Notes: generated by a model from the letters alone, not told the origin. 55,450 nucleotides of DNA from Candidatus Zhuqueibacterota bacterium (GCA_016934825.1 JAFGSB010000024.1:1-55450), one strand, 5' to 3'. Shown: positions 44,779 through 54,459, counted from the first letter of the stretch. A program made the numbers and translations.

Positions 44779-45297
44779 TTATTTAAAGTCTTTATATAAC
44801 AAGCTTTCCTGAATATCATGATTGTTTTGGTATTTCCCGCCTGTATAGTTTTTAAATTTTCCCTGGATGGAATGATAATATATCTGGCAAATTTCTATCC
44901 CGGCATAGATTCGAATTGGCTGAACGCAAATAATTTCCAGTGTCCAGAAACCACAAAATCCGATATCACCGAATCCGGCAGTTACATGGACAAACATACC
45001 GAGTCTGCCGACAGAAGATCGACCTTCCAGCATGGGAATAAAATTATTTGTTTTTGTGTGTTCTATCGTCCGGCCAAGATATAATTTCCCGGGCTGGAGG
45101 ATAAAGCCTTCTTCCGGAATGATGATCTTGTTTGCCTTGTTTCTTTTTTTCATGTCCAGGATATCATTTTCATAAACAAGTAACTCGTTGTGCAGGGAAA
45201 GATTATAACTGTTGGGATTTAATTTTTTTTCATCATACGGATCAATAATTATATCTTTTCCAATGTGTTTTTTAATTTCCAGACCTGACAGGATCAT
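44779..45297 (-). CDS. dcd: dCTP deaminase
   Basis: This 172-residue enzyme makes dUTP from dCTP for thymidylate synthesis. The dUTPase-like motifs include LNPNSYNLSLHNELL, then LEGRSSVGRLGMFVHVTAGFGD, with catalytic Glu121 in FWTLEI and QIYYHSIQGKF near the C-terminus. GAGG lies upstream of the ATG (minus strand). A hairpin TCCGAT/ATCGGA sits in the leader near 45333-45352. It lies convergently after nrdG, which also feeds deoxynucleotide pools, and may be functionally related although separately transcribed. Whether it also has dUTPase activity, as some homologues do, cannot be told. Confidence 0.92.
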   Translation of the reverse strand: MILSGLEIKKHIGKDIIIDPYDEKKLNPNSYNLSLHNELLVYENDILDMKKRNKANKIIIPEEGFILQPGKLYLGRTIEHTKTNNFIPMLEGRSSVGRLGMFVHVTAGFGDIGFCGFWTLEIICVQPIRIYAGIEICQIYYHSIQGKFKNYTGGKYQNNHDIQESLLYKDFK

Positions 45298-45533
45298 ACA
45301 AACCTCATTTTATAAAATTGGATTACCTGTTATCCGATTTGTTAGTATCGGAGTGTATTATAATAAATATAGATCAAGTAATAAAGAAATAAAAGATAAA
45401 AAATAAAAAACCGGAAAACTAAAATATAATGTACAGTTTGAAAGAAATAAAAATAAATAGTTGTTGTAATTTTTTTGAAATGTGATTAACTTATTTACTA
45501 TTTTAGTTTGTCTGTATTGAAAATTTTGGATAT

Positions 45534-45779
45534 ATGAATTTAGAGGAATTAAAACCCGGACAACGGGCAAAAATAATCAGTATACAGGCCGACGGATTTG
45601 TGAAGAGAAGACTGTTATTTCTGGGTTTTCGAATCGGCCAGGAAATAAAAATGATCAAATCCGCTCCGTTTAAAGACCCCCTGGAGGTATCTTTCGGCAA
45701 CAGCAATCTGAGTATCCGGAGGAGTGAAGCGGCGCTGATTGAAATAAAAGTGCTGGCAGAGAAAACGGATGAGTCATAA
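45534..45779 (+). CDS. feoA: FeoA ferrous iron transport protein
   Basis: This 81-residue SH3-like protein partners FeoB. It shows LEELKPGQRAKIISI, RRLLFLGFRIGQEI and NSNLSIRRSEAALIEI. It overlaps the feoB start by 11 bases. The upstream 235 bases contain an AT-rich segment with a possible weak promoter (TTGAAA-N17-CTATTT near 45475), but I see no convincing Fur box. Confidence 0.93.
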   Translation: MNLEELKPGQRAKIISIQADGFVKRRLLFLGFRIGQEIKMIKSAPFKDPLEVSFGNSNLSIRRSEAALIEIKVLAEKTDES

Positions 45780-47907
45780 AAAAACCATAAAAATAGCTCT
45801 TGCCGGAAATCCAAATTCCGGTAAAACGTCCATTTTTAACGCCTTAACCGGTGCACACCAAAAAGTAGGAAATTTCCCGGGTGTGACGGTTGAAAAAAGG
45901 CTGGGTCATATCCGGCATGAAAATTATGATATCACTATTGTCGATCTTCCTGGAACGTACAGTTTGACGGCTCAATCCCTGGATGAAAAAGTTGCCCGGG
46001 ATTATCTTATAAACGAAACTCCCGATATCGTTATCAATGTTATCGACACCGGCTGCCTGGAACGCAGTCTGTACCTGACAACCCAGTTGATCGCCATGGG
46101 CAAAGATGTTGTTGTGGATTTGAATATGTGGGATGAAGTAGAAAAGTCCGGTGAGATCATTGATGCGGAAAAGTTATCTCAATTGATCGGCGCGCCGGTA
46201 GTCACTACCATCGGCAGCAGAGAGTTCGGAGTTAATAATTTATTAAGTACAGTTATAAATTTGTTTGAGAATGGGAATTCTTTTCATCATCACCCGCCTA
46301 TTTCCTACGGACCGCTTTTAGACGACCTGATTGTTGATATTACAGATGCAATAGCCCAAAGCGGGATCAATATATCCGGTACGAATGACAGATGGGTTGC
46401 GGTTAAATTAATGGAAAATGACAGTGATGTATGGTCAATTTACCGGGATGAAATAAATCAGAATGATGCGTTAAAAGAGAAAATAAATCATGCGATAAAA
46501 CATATAAAACTGACTATATCCCTGGACCCGGAAATTGCGTTTGAAGAGGGCCGGATGGGTTATGTTGCCGGGATTGTACGGGAAGTCGTAAAGACCAAAT
46601 CCGTAAACCGTATGCAGTTATCAATGTTGATCGACAGGTTTTTAACGCATCCCGTTTTTGGTTATCCGTTATTTCTGGTCATAATGTGGCTCATTTTCAA
46701 CGCAACATTCACTTTCGGTCAGTACCCGATGAACTGGATTGATAACGGCATTCATCTGTTGCAGTCTTTTATTTCCGGGTTGCTGCCCGCCGGACCGGTA
46801 TCGAATTTACTGTCCGATGGTATCATAGGAGGAGTGGGAACAGTTATAGTTTTTCTACCCAACATCGTTATTCTGTTCCTGGGTATATCCCTGCTGGAAG
46901 ATTCCGGTTATATGGCCCGGGCCGCTTTTTTAACCGATAAACCGATGCATTTTTTGGGATTGCATGGGAAATCCTTTATCCCGATGTTGATGGGCTTTGG
47001 CTGCAGCGTTCCGGCGATTATGGCAACCCGCACCCTTGAATCTCATCGGGACCGGATTTTGACGATATTGCTGTTACCCATGATTTCGTGCAGCGCCAAA
47101 CTGCCGGTTTATATTTTAATCGCCGGCGCGTTTTTTGGCGTTTACGCCGGGCATGTCGTGTTTTCACTTTATCTTTTCGGAATCGTCACGGCCGTTTTGA
47201 TTGCCAGGGTATATCTGCGAACCATCATCAGGGAGAAAAGCACTTCATTCGTCATGGAGTTGCCTCCCTACCGGTGGCCGACTTTTAAATCGGTCATTAT
47301 TCATATGTGGGAACGAACAAAAATATATTTGAAAAAAATGGGCAGCGTCATTTTAATAGCGTCCGTTATCCTGTGGTTTTTAGGATATTTCCCAAGAAAT
47401 AATAATTATACACGGGACTATGATCTGGAGATCAAACAGTATCAACAGTTGGATACTGCGGGTTCGGCCGAGAAGATCCGGGAACTGGAACGAAACAAGC
47501 TGTCCGAGGATCTGGAATATTCCTTTATAGGACGTATCGGTAAAGTGATCGAACCGGTATTTCAACCGTTGGGATTTAACTGGCAGATGAGTGTCGCTTT
47601 ATTAACCGGCTTCGCGGCCAAAGAAGTGGTTGTTTCGACCCTGGGTGTGTTATACCAGTTAGGTGAGGAAGCGGAGAAAAGTACCCAAAGTCTGGCGGTC
47701 AAATTAAAGAATGACGGCGTTACCGGTCTTTCCGCTTACTCATTCCTCGTGTTTATTCTTCTATATACCGCATGCGTTGCAACCGTATTAGCTATTAAAC
47801 GGGAAATTGGTAGAAAATGGATGTCCTTTTCAATTATTTTTCAAACTTTATTGGCATGGATTGTTTCTTTTGTTATATTTAATGCAGGTAAATTATTTGG
47901 ATTATAA
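45769..47907 (+). CDS. feoB: FeoB ferrous iron transporter
   Basis: This 712-residue inner-membrane Fe(II) importer has an N-terminal G domain. The P-loop is GNPNSGKT at residues 13-20, switch I GVTVEKRLG, DLPG at residues 59-62 and LNMWDE in the guanine-specificity position (Asn at the usual place). The gate domains follow: GIVREVV, GCSVPAIMATRTLESHRDRI and GFAAKEVVVSTLGVLY. Length is normal. It overlaps feoA and is followed after 15 bases by a CDF transporter, so metal import and export genes form one unit. Confidence 0.96.
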   Translation: MSHKKTIKIALAGNPNSGKTSIFNALTGAHQKVGNFPGVTVEKRLGHIRHENYDITIVDLPGTYSLTAQSLDEKVARDYLINETPDIVINVIDTGCLERSLYLTTQLIAMGKDVVVDLNMWDEVEKSGEIIDAEKLSQLIGAPVVTTIGSREFGVNNLLSTVINLFENGNSFHHHPPISYGPLLDDLIVDITDAIAQSGINISGTNDRWVAVKLMENDSDVWSIYRDEINQNDALKEKINHAIKHIKLTISLDPEIAFEEGRMGYVAGIVREVVKTKSVNRMQLSMLIDRFLTHPVFGYPLFLVIMWLIFNATFTFGQYPMNWIDNGIHLLQSFISGLLPAGPVSNLLSDGIIGGVGTVIVFLPNIVILFLGISLLEDSGYMARAAFLTDKPMHFLGLHGKSFIPMLMGFGCSVPAIMATRTLESHRDRILTILLLPMISCSAKLPVYILIAGAFFGVYAGHVVFSLYLFGIVTAVLIARVYLRTIIREKSTSFVMELPPYRWPTFKSVIIHMWERTKIYLKKMGSVILIASVILWFLGYFPRNNNYTRDYDLEIKQYQQLDTAGSAEKIRELERNKLSEDLEYSFIGRIGKVIEPVFQPLGFNWQMSVALLTGFAAKEVVVSTLGVLYQLGEEAEKSTQSLAVKLKNDGVTGLSAYSFLVFILLYTACVATVLAIKREIGRKWMSFSIIFQTLLAWIVSFVIFNAGKLFGL

Positions 47908-47922
47908 ATAAGTTCTTGATAT

Positions 47923-48822
47923 ATGTCTTTTCATCATCATACATCACATCACGAACATCCGCAGGTACCACAAAAAAATTTAAAAACCGCATTTTTGTTA
48001 AATTTTTTTTTCACTATAATTGAATTTATCGGGGGTTTTTTAACGCATTCTATTGCCATTATGTCCGATGCGGTGCATGACCTGGGGGATACCGTCACCA
48101 TCGGTTTGTCGTGGTATTTTGAAAAATTTTCTTTAAAAAAACGGGACAACCAATTTTCATATGGTTACAGGCGGTTTTCCCTTGTGGCAGCCCTGATAAG
48201 TTCAATTATTCTTCTGGTCGGTTCATTTTTTATTATACTGGAAGCTGTTCCGAGAATTAAAAATCCCGCCGCTGTAAACGGCGCCGGAATGTTTGGTCTG
48301 GCCTGTTTAGGTATTCTCATCAACGGTTTTGCGGTTTTAAAATTGAAAACAGGGAAATCGGCAAATGAAAAAGTGGTCAGACTGCATTTGCTGGAAGATG
48401 TCCTTGGCTGGTTTGCCGTACTGGTCGGCAGTATTTTTATTATGACGTTTGATGTACACGTGATTGACCCGGTGCTGTCCCTGTTGATATCCGTTTATAT
48501 ATTGTGGAATGTTTTTTCGAACCTGCGCGGTATTGTCAGGGTGTTTTTGCAGGGGATCCCCGGGGAAATTAACATCGATAAAGTGGTTGAAAAAATAATA
48601 ACCGTACCGGATGTCGATTCTGTGCATGACGTTCATATCTGGTCCCTGGACGGCCGGTACCATGTTTTATCTGCCCATATTGTTGTCCCTGATGATCTGG
48701 ATAAAGAAAAAATAATAACCATGAAAAATAATGTACGACAGGTTTTACGGCAATTTGATATCGAGCATGAAACACTGGAAGTCGGTTACAAGTCGGAAAG
48801 TTGTAATTATACGACCTGTTGA
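47923..48822 (+). CDS. Cation diffusion facilitator (zinc/iron efflux) transporter
   Basis: This 299-residue transporter has six membrane helices. Metal-site residues are Asp49 and Asp53 in SDAVHDLGD (helix 2) and His155 and Asp159 in HLLEDVLGW (helix 5), the common HxxxD arrangement of zinc CDFs. The N-terminus has a His cluster (HHHTSHHEH, residues 4-12). The cytoplasmic C-terminal domain ends VGYKSESCNYTTC. Placed right after feoB, it may export excess Zn(II) or Fe(II). The exact metal is uncertain. Confidence 0.92.
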   Translation: MSFHHHTSHHEHPQVPQKNLKTAFLLNFFFTIIEFIGGFLTHSIAIMSDAVHDLGDTVTIGLSWYFEKFSLKKRDNQFSYGYRRFSLVAALISSIILLVGSFFIILEAVPRIKNPAAVNGAGMFGLACLGILINGFAVLKLKTGKSANEKVVRLHLLEDVLGWFAVLVGSIFIMTFDVHVIDPVLSLLISVYILWNVFSNLRGIVRVFLQGIPGEINIDKVVEKIITVPDVDSVHDVHIWSLDGRYHVLSAHIVVPDDLDKEKIITMKNNVRQVLRQFDIEHETLEVGYKSESCNYTTC

Positions 48823-48837
48823 CATGAAGGTGAGAAT

Positions 48838-50622
48838 ATGATAAAAAAAATTTTTACAGGATTGAGTTGTTTTATATTTATTTTGGTTTATTCGGGATAT
48901 TCTCAAACTCCCGATATCACCATAAATGAATTAAAAGATCATATATACTTTTTGGCGTCTGATTCGCTCAGAGGACGTAAACCCGGTACGGAGGGCAGTA
49001 AAAAAGCGGCGGATTATATTTTAAAACAATTCTCAGGCATGAAAGTAAAGTTGCCGGGCGAAGACGGTTTTCAGTATTTCGATGTCGTCAAATCGATTGA
49101 AGCGGGGGAGAACAATCACCTGATTATCAATGAATTTACAGGCGAGCTGCATAAAGATTATACGCCGCTTGCGTTCAGCGAGAATAAATCCGTCAAAGCA
49201 AAGACCGCTTTTGCCGGTTACGGATTCGATTTCGACGCCGACAGCGTCGTCTGGCATGATTTCCAGGATATCGACGTTTCCGGCCGGTGGGTTTTGCTTT
49301 TGCTTGGTGATCCGGAGATGGATAACCCCAACAGTCTGTTTGCCAATTACAGTTCAATGCGGCAAAAAGTTATGATCGCCGGTGATCACGGCGCGGCCGG
49401 TGTGCTGTTTGTTTCCGGAGAGGAATTTGACGCTAAAGACGAGCTGCTGGATATCAGTTTCGATCAAAGCGAATCGACCGCCGGGCTGCCGGTATTACAT
49501 ATCAAAAGGGACGTCGCCGATCAGTTGTTAAAAGAGAACGGGACAACCGTAAACGAACTTGAGAAATATCTCAATGAGAACAGAAAACCGAAAAGTTTTT
49601 TGATCGATCTGATCGTTGATGCGGAGACAGGCGTCGAAAAAAAATATGCTAAAACCCAAAATGTCGCTGCCTTTCTGGAGGGCAATGATCCCCGGTTAAA
49701 AGATGAAGTGATCGTGATCGGCGCGCATTATGACCATCTGGGAATGGGCGGTCCCGGGTCCGGTTCCAGACGCCCGGACACAACGGCAATACACAACGGC
49801 GCCGATGATAACGCTTCGGGTGTGGCAGCGCTGGTCGAAATTTTTGAGCGGCTGGCGGTCCATCGGCAGGAGTTGAAACGCAGCATCCTGGGTCTTGCCT
49901 TTGACGCCGAAGAAATGGGCCGGCTCGGTTCCAAATATTTTATCGAACATCCGCTCGTGGACCTGCAAAATATCGATATTATGATCAACCTGGATATGGT
50001 CGGCCGCCTGGATTCCGTTAAACGGACCCTGAGTATTACCGGTTCAGGAACGGCGGAGGGACTTGAAGATCAAATCAAAAAGTACGGAGAGGAAGGCTCG
50101 TTCGAGCTGAATATCTCGCCGGACGGTTTCGGGCCTTCCGATCACGCCTCTTTTTATGTCGAAAACATACCCGTACTCATGCTGTTTTCAGGCGTGCATG
50201 ATGATTATCATACGCCCGATGATGACGCCAAATTGATCCATTATAACGGATTAAAGGATATAGCGGACCTGGTTTATGATCTGGTATTTGATTTGGCGAA
50301 CCGTGATGACAGGCTGGTCTTCCGGGAAGCCGGGCCAAAATCACAGCCGAATTTGCGCCGTCGATTCCGGGTCACTCTGGGCATTATGCCGGATCATACC
50401 GCCCCGGATATTAAAGGCTTACGGACCGAAGGAGTCATCAAGGGCAGACCTGCGGATCTGGCCGGTATGAAAAAGGGCGACGTAATCGTCGCTCTGGAAG
50501 GGAAACCGGTGACGAATATTTATGATTATATGTACAGGCTGGCGGAATTTAAAAGCGGCCAGACCATCAGCGTGGAAGTACTGCGTAATGGGGGAAAAGA
50601 GATCCTGATCGTTCAATTGTAA
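48838..50622 (+). CDS. Exported M28-family aminopeptidase with PA insertion and PDZ domain
   Basis: This 594-residue zinc peptidase has a signal peptide (KKIFTGLSCFIFILVYSGYS). A PA-like insertion lies between the start of the fold and the zinc residues. Zinc ligands appear in GAHYDHLG (His297), HNGADDNASG, FDAEEMGRLGSKYF, INLDMVGR and PSDHASFY. The C-terminus is a PDZ domain (MKKGDVIVALEGKPV ...). AAGGTGAG precedes the ATG. It is 15 bases after the CDF gene. It probably trims peptides in the periplasm or outside the cell. Its co-expression with metal transporters may reflect its zinc need. Confidence 0.92.
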   Translation: MIKKIFTGLSCFIFILVYSGYSQTPDITINELKDHIYFLASDSLRGRKPGTEGSKKAADYILKQFSGMKVKLPGEDGFQYFDVVKSIEAGENNHLIINEFTGELHKDYTPLAFSENKSVKAKTAFAGYGFDFDADSVVWHDFQDIDVSGRWVLLLLGDPEMDNPNSLFANYSSMRQKVMIAGDHGAAGVLFVSGEEFDAKDELLDISFDQSESTAGLPVLHIKRDVADQLLKENGTTVNELEKYLNENRKPKSFLIDLIVDAETGVEKKYAKTQNVAAFLEGNDPRLKDEVIVIGAHYDHLGMGGPGSGSRRPDTTAIHNGADDNASGVAALVEIFERLAVHRQELKRSILGLAFDAEEMGRLGSKYFIEHPLVDLQNIDIMINLDMVGRLDSVKRTLSITGSGTAEGLEDQIKKYGEEGSFELNISPDGFGPSDHASFYVENIPVLMLFSGVHDDYHTPDDDAKLIHYNGLKDIADLVYDLVFDLANRDDRLVFREAGPKSQPNLRRRFRVTLGIMPDHTAPDIKGLRTEGVIKGRPADLAGMKKGDVIVALEGKPVTNIYDYMYRLAEFKSGQTISVEVLRNGGKEILIVQL

Positions 50623-50637
50623 AAATATTTATCGATT

Positions 50638-51330
50638 ATGAGTGAAAAAGTAAATCACATTATCGCGTTATTGAAGAGCAAAGCCAATGCGGAGGCTATA
50701 CAGGGTATGGCCCGATTTGGCATCACGCCCGGCAAGGTGTTCGGCGTATCCATCCCGGAGCTGCGAAAGATGGGCAAACAGCTCGGCAAAGACCATGAAC
50801 TGGCGGGGGAACTGTGGGACGCGAAATACCGGGAAACCATGATCCTTGCCGCCCTGGTCGAGGAGCCCGCCCGGGTCACAGACGATCAAATGGAAAGCTG
50901 GGTGAACGATTTTTATGACTGGGAAATATGCGATCAGTGTATTATGAATCTGTTTGAGAAAAAATCAAACGCTTATGATAAAGCCGTGCAATGGGCGGAA
51001 CGGGATGAGGAATTCGTAAAACGGGCCGGATACGTGCTTATGGCCAGGCTGGCCGTCAGCGATAAAACAGCCCCGGATAAAAAATTTCTTCCCTTTTTCC
51101 CGTTTATAAAACATGGGGCAACCGATGACCGGAATTTCGTTAAAAAGGCGGTCAACTGGGCGCTGAGACAAATCGGCAAGCGCAATGTGTCATTAAATGC
51201 CAAAGCAATTGAATTGGGGAAAGAGATATTAACCATGGATTCGAAAAGCGCCCGCTGGATTGCGACCGATGCCCTCCGGGAACTGACCGGCGACGCGGTG
51301 CAGGCGCGTTTAAAACAAAAACAGGGGTGA
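50638..51330 (+). CDS. AlkD-like DNA alkylation repair protein
   Basis: This 230-residue protein is made of HEAT-like helices like Bacillus AlkD, a glycosylase that removes N3- and N7-alkylated purines. The recognition residues fit: Trp95 and Asp99 (YDWEICDQCIMNLF) and Arg129 (FVKRAGYVLMARLA), in the spacing of the W/D/R set of AlkD. It is 15 bases after the M28 gene but has no clear binding site, so it may be translated by coupling. It would protect against alkylation or metal-linked oxidative damage. Confidence 0.88.
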   Translation: MSEKVNHIIALLKSKANAEAIQGMARFGITPGKVFGVSIPELRKMGKQLGKDHELAGELWDAKYRETMILAALVEEPARVTDDQMESWVNDFYDWEICDQCIMNLFEKKSNAYDKAVQWAERDEEFVKRAGYVLMARLAVSDKTAPDKKFLPFFPFIKHGATDDRNFVKKAVNWALRQIGKRNVSLNAKAIELGKEILTMDSKSARWIATDALRELTGDAVQARLKQKQG

Positions 51331-51340
51331 TACTTTATAT

Positions 51341-51377
51341 GAGGATCATTCAGTGATTTGAGATAGTTATGATCCTC
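51341..51377. terminator. Bidirectional hairpin between convergent genes
   Basis: A perfect 9-base inverted repeat (GAGGATCAT at 51341-51349, ATGATCCTC at 51369-51377) lies between the alkD-like stop and the DUF5916 stop. There is no T tract, so it is probably a weak shared terminator or a 3' end stabiliser. Confidence 0.45.
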
Positions 51378-51397
51378 CAAATCTTATTTACGGTAAA

Positions 51398-53458
51398 TTA
51401 CAGGTGTGATAGCTGAAACTGATAAGACAGTTTCAGGAACAGGATATTGTTTTTTTCTTTAAAGTGATAATCCGGCGGCTGGTTCTCGTCCGCAGTATAA
51501 ATGATATAACAGGCGCCGAACGGCGGTTTGAACCGCCAGGCGAACAAACCGTAAAAGTAAAAACGGTCGTCCCGGGTATTATTCTGTGTCAGCACCCGTA
51601 TCCACAGATCCCGGGTAAAATTATAATCGACGGTTAATATATTCAAAATTGTAGAGGCCTTTGCCGGATCGGGCGAGTAATCCAGTTTTTTAAATGAATA
51701 TTGAAGGGAAACGGCATCTGTGGGTTTGATCCGGATAGACCCATCGATCAGCGTAAAATCCCTGTCATAGTTTTTACCGAAAGTATAACTTGTCGCGGCT
51801 GACGCCCATTCATCCGTATTATAGCCAAATGTCAGGATCTTGTTATTGTTATAATATTTTTTTTCATACAATTTGAATTCATCGTCATATTCAAAATCAA
51901 AACTTAACCGGTTATGCATATAAATGCGAAAACTTTCTTTGATTAACCAGCTTCTCAGTGTTCCGGCATGGTTCCAGAAAATATTGTTTTTGGTCTGGGC
52001 TTGAAAATATTTTACCAGGGAATTCTTTAACCACCATTTATATTTCGCGTCGGAATCGATCTCCCGCATATCGTCGTCCTTGATATAACCTGTTTGATTG
52101 ACATTATCCAGAAAATGTGCCCCGGTATCGGAGTACCTGAAATGATAGTGATAGATATTACTTTCCCTGGCGGCGCGGACAAAAAAGGCGCTGTTTTTCA
52201 GGAAATCGCTGCCGTCAATACTGGAAGCCCATTGTCCGGTCAGTTCCCATGAACTGCCCAGGTTGAGCACGTAATCGGCGCTGAATGAGCGGGTAAAACC
52301 GCCCTGCCAGGATTTATCCACGGCTGTGATACCGACGGAAGAGGATTTGAGAATATCGCGTTTAATTCTCATCACGGTAAAATTAGAAGGCCGGATTGAC
52401 GCCGGAATGTCTTCCGCGGTTTTAGCGTGGATAACGGCCACATTGTAATCGCTTACCTTGCCGACCAGATTAGCGCCGTAATCGATATCGCCGATACGCC
52501 TGGAATAAAATGTTTTGATCCGCGTATTGAATAACTCGCCGCCTTCTAAAAAGAACAGGCGTTTCTCGGGGAACTCTATTTCCCAGCGGGTCAGGTTGAT
52601 CTGTTCCTGGTCTCCCTCTACTGTCGCGAAATCGGGGTTGAGGGTCAGGTTGCCGGAAAGACCGGGCGTAATATTATAAGAGAAATCGCCGCCGAAATCG
52701 GTCGACCAGTCGGAGTTGTGCGTTTGTCCGGAATAATCATTATAGCGGGCGGTCGTATAGGGTGTTGCCTTAAAGGCGCTTTCCTTGATCGGGTTTTGAA
52801 TGTTTTTTAACTCGCCGCCCTGGGAAACCCGAAAATCGTCGTTCATAACACCGGACCAGTAAACGGTTTCCGAATTGCTGCGGATGATCCGGCCAAAATT
52901 GATGCCCCAGGTTGTAACGCCGGGATTATACTGTATGCTTCGGAATGGAATGGCAAATTCGGCGAACCATCCCCAGTCTGTTCTTGCGGCGGCGGCGTTC
53001 CATTCTGCGTCCCAGTTTAAATCCTGGTTGCGCCCGTCGTCGCCGATACGAAAATCGATCTGCGTGGACAGGGAATTGATCATAAAGGCATAGGCGGTGC
53101 GGCCGTCGTGAAAGGTATCGAACATGACCAAAACCACGTCGTCGTTTTTGGTCAGCAGGTCACGAGACCGGATGTTGGCGACAATTTTATCCGGATTGGA
53201 TGTGTAACATTTGAATGCGACATATACGGCCTGTTCGTCAAAGGCGGTATAAACAACTGTTTTTTGCGTGGCCGGTTGGCCTTTAAAGGGTTCAATCTGG
53301 ATAAACCCAATGGCCGAATCCGTCGCCGCCCATTCGTTTTGGGATATAAAACCGTCAATGATTGGCGGAGTGTCTGTTTTTTTTGTGGTTAATGTTTTAC
53401 TAAAAGCCGGGCTAATGACGATGATGAATAAAATAATTAACAATAATTTTAATTTCAT
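51398..53458 (-). CDS. DUF5916 outer-membrane protein with CBM9-like N-terminus
   Basis: This 686-residue exported protein has a signal peptide (KLKLLLIILFIIVISPAFS). The N-terminal CBM9-like domain shows PPIIDGFISQNEWAATDSA, YTAFDEQAVYVAFKCYT and FDTFHDGRTAYAFMINSL. The DUF5916 part contains WGINFGRIIRSNSETVYWSG and FPEKRLFFLEGGELF. The C-terminal 350 residues alternate aromatic/polar as in an outer-membrane beta-barrel and end FLKLSYQFQLSHL with a terminal hydrophobic strand. It may bind or transport a carbohydrate or peptide. It is convergent with the AlkD-like gene. Confidence 0.88.
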   Translation of the reverse strand: MKLKLLLIILFIIVISPAFSKTLTTKKTDTPPIIDGFISQNEWAATDSAIGFIQIEPFKGQPATQKTVVYTAFDEQAVYVAFKCYTSNPDKIVANIRSRDLLTKNDDVVLVMFDTFHDGRTAYAFMINSLSTQIDFRIGDDGRNQDLNWDAEWNAAAARTDWGWFAEFAIPFRSIQYNPGVTTWGINFGRIIRSNSETVYWSGVMNDDFRVSQGGELKNIQNPIKESAFKATPYTTARYNDYSGQTHNSDWSTDFGGDFSYNITPGLSGNLTLNPDFATVEGDQEQINLTRWEIEFPEKRLFFLEGGELFNTRIKTFYSRRIGDIDYGANLVGKVSDYNVAVIHAKTAEDIPASIRPSNFTVMRIKRDILKSSSVGITAVDKSWQGGFTRSFSADYVLNLGSSWELTGQWASSIDGSDFLKNSAFFVRAARESNIYHYHFRYSDTGAHFLDNVNQTGYIKDDDMREIDSDAKYKWWLKNSLVKYFQAQTKNNIFWNHAGTLRSWLIKESFRIYMHNRLSFDFEYDDEFKLYEKKYYNNNKILTFGYNTDEWASAATSYTFGKNYDRDFTLIDGSIRIKPTDAVSLQYSFKKLDYSPDPAKASTILNILTVDYNFTRDLWIRVLTQNNTRDDRFYFYGLFAWRFKPPFGACYIIYTADENQPPDYHFKEKNNILFLKLSYQFQLSHL

Positions 53459-53554
53459 ACCCGTTCCGTTAGTGAATTGAATTCCAATGCAAGTTATTTG
53501 ATTGTAATATAATGTAAAAAGATTAAAAATACATTAAAAGCAATTAAATATTTT

Positions 53555-53758
53555 TCAGCAATTAACCAGAATAAAAATGACGGGAATGATGATTATGGCA
53601 AGGATTACATAACTGAGCCATTGCCCCATGTTAAAAGTGTAACCGTCCCCGGATTTGTTTTCCACAAACACGGCGGGATTGTCGGGATTGAAATAAACAA
53701 AACCCCATTTCCAGCAGGAATTTTGTTTTTTTTCAGAGGGGATAATTTTTTTATCCAT
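53555..53758 (-). CDS. Small DUF5808-like membrane protein
   Basis: Starting at the ATG at 53758, the 67-residue peptide has the segment WKWGFVYFNPDNPAVFVENK followed by SGDGYTFNMG and a C-terminal transmembrane helix, which fits the DUF5808 plan. A longer frame reaches 53989, but its N-terminus looks like repeat-derived non-coding sequence (see findings) and it has no binding site. The start remains uncertain because GAAAGACA upstream of 53758 is only a weak binding site. Confidence 0.5.
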   Translation of the reverse strand: MDKKIIPSEKKQNSCWKWGFVYFNPDNPAVFVENKSGDGYTFNMGQWLSYVILAIIIIPVIFILVNC

Positions 53759-53984
53759 TATACAAATGTCTTTCAATGCCGCGCCTTTTTTACATTGATA
53801 CACCGGTAAGGAAAATTTATTCTTGTATAGATTAAACAATTTTGGGCGGAAAAACTTGCGGTGAAAAAGATCATGATATAGAATTTTAACCCATCTGTCG
53901 ACGCAACGGACCGCCGGAGTGAGATCCCTGAGTAGATCCACATAGCGGAACGTATCGAAGGGACAATTATTACAAGAAATGACT

Positions 53985-54190
53985 GTCATTTCGGTACGTC
54001 CCGCGAAAAGAAGCGGGACTACTCGATGACCGGGGCAATGAGCCCGGTTCCCCTAAGGGTGATAAAGGGAGAGTGTAGGCCATTTGTTCGAGTTTCGCGG
54101 AGGCTCCTGCCTCAGCGTTTTCAAATATATCAATACAAAAAGGTCAATCAATCATCCGCAAGGGCGGGGACCCTTGCGGGACTGTAAAAT
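53985..54190. repeat. Interspersed hairpin-bearing repeat, copy A
   Basis: A 206-base unit beginning GTCATTTCGGTACGTCCCGC. It has three stem-loops: CCCGC...GCGGG, ACCGGG...CCCGGT and CCGCAAGGG...CCCTTGCGG. It is about 90 percent identical by eye to copy B, 272 bases further on. It may extend left into 53860-53984 (GGGATCTCACTCCGG-type sequence). Confidence 0.85.
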
Positions 54191-54256
54191 TTCGTTCCTA
54201 TCCGGAGATTGGTACGAGGGAAAACGGAAAGATATATTGTTTGGCCCCTTTTGACC

Positions 54257-54459
54257 GTCATCTCGGTACGTCCCGCGAAAAGAAGCGGGACTACTCGATG
54301 ACCGGGGCAATGAGCCCGGTTCCCCTGAGGGTGATAAAGGGAGAGTGTAGGTCATTTATTCGAGTTTCGCGGAGGCTCCTGCCTGCGCGTTGACAAATAT
54401 ATCAAAGCAAAAAGATCAATCAATCATCCGCAAGGGCGGGAGCCCTTGCGGGACGGTAA
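54257..54459. repeat. Interspersed hairpin-bearing repeat, copy B
   Basis: A second copy with the same three stems. Here the last stem is a perfect 10-base CCGCAAGGGC/GCCCTTGCGG. Differences from A fall mostly in loops and the AT-rich joint. No gene is visible in 53990-54620 apart from these repeats. The rest, around 54460-54600, shows nothing recognisable. Confidence 0.85.
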
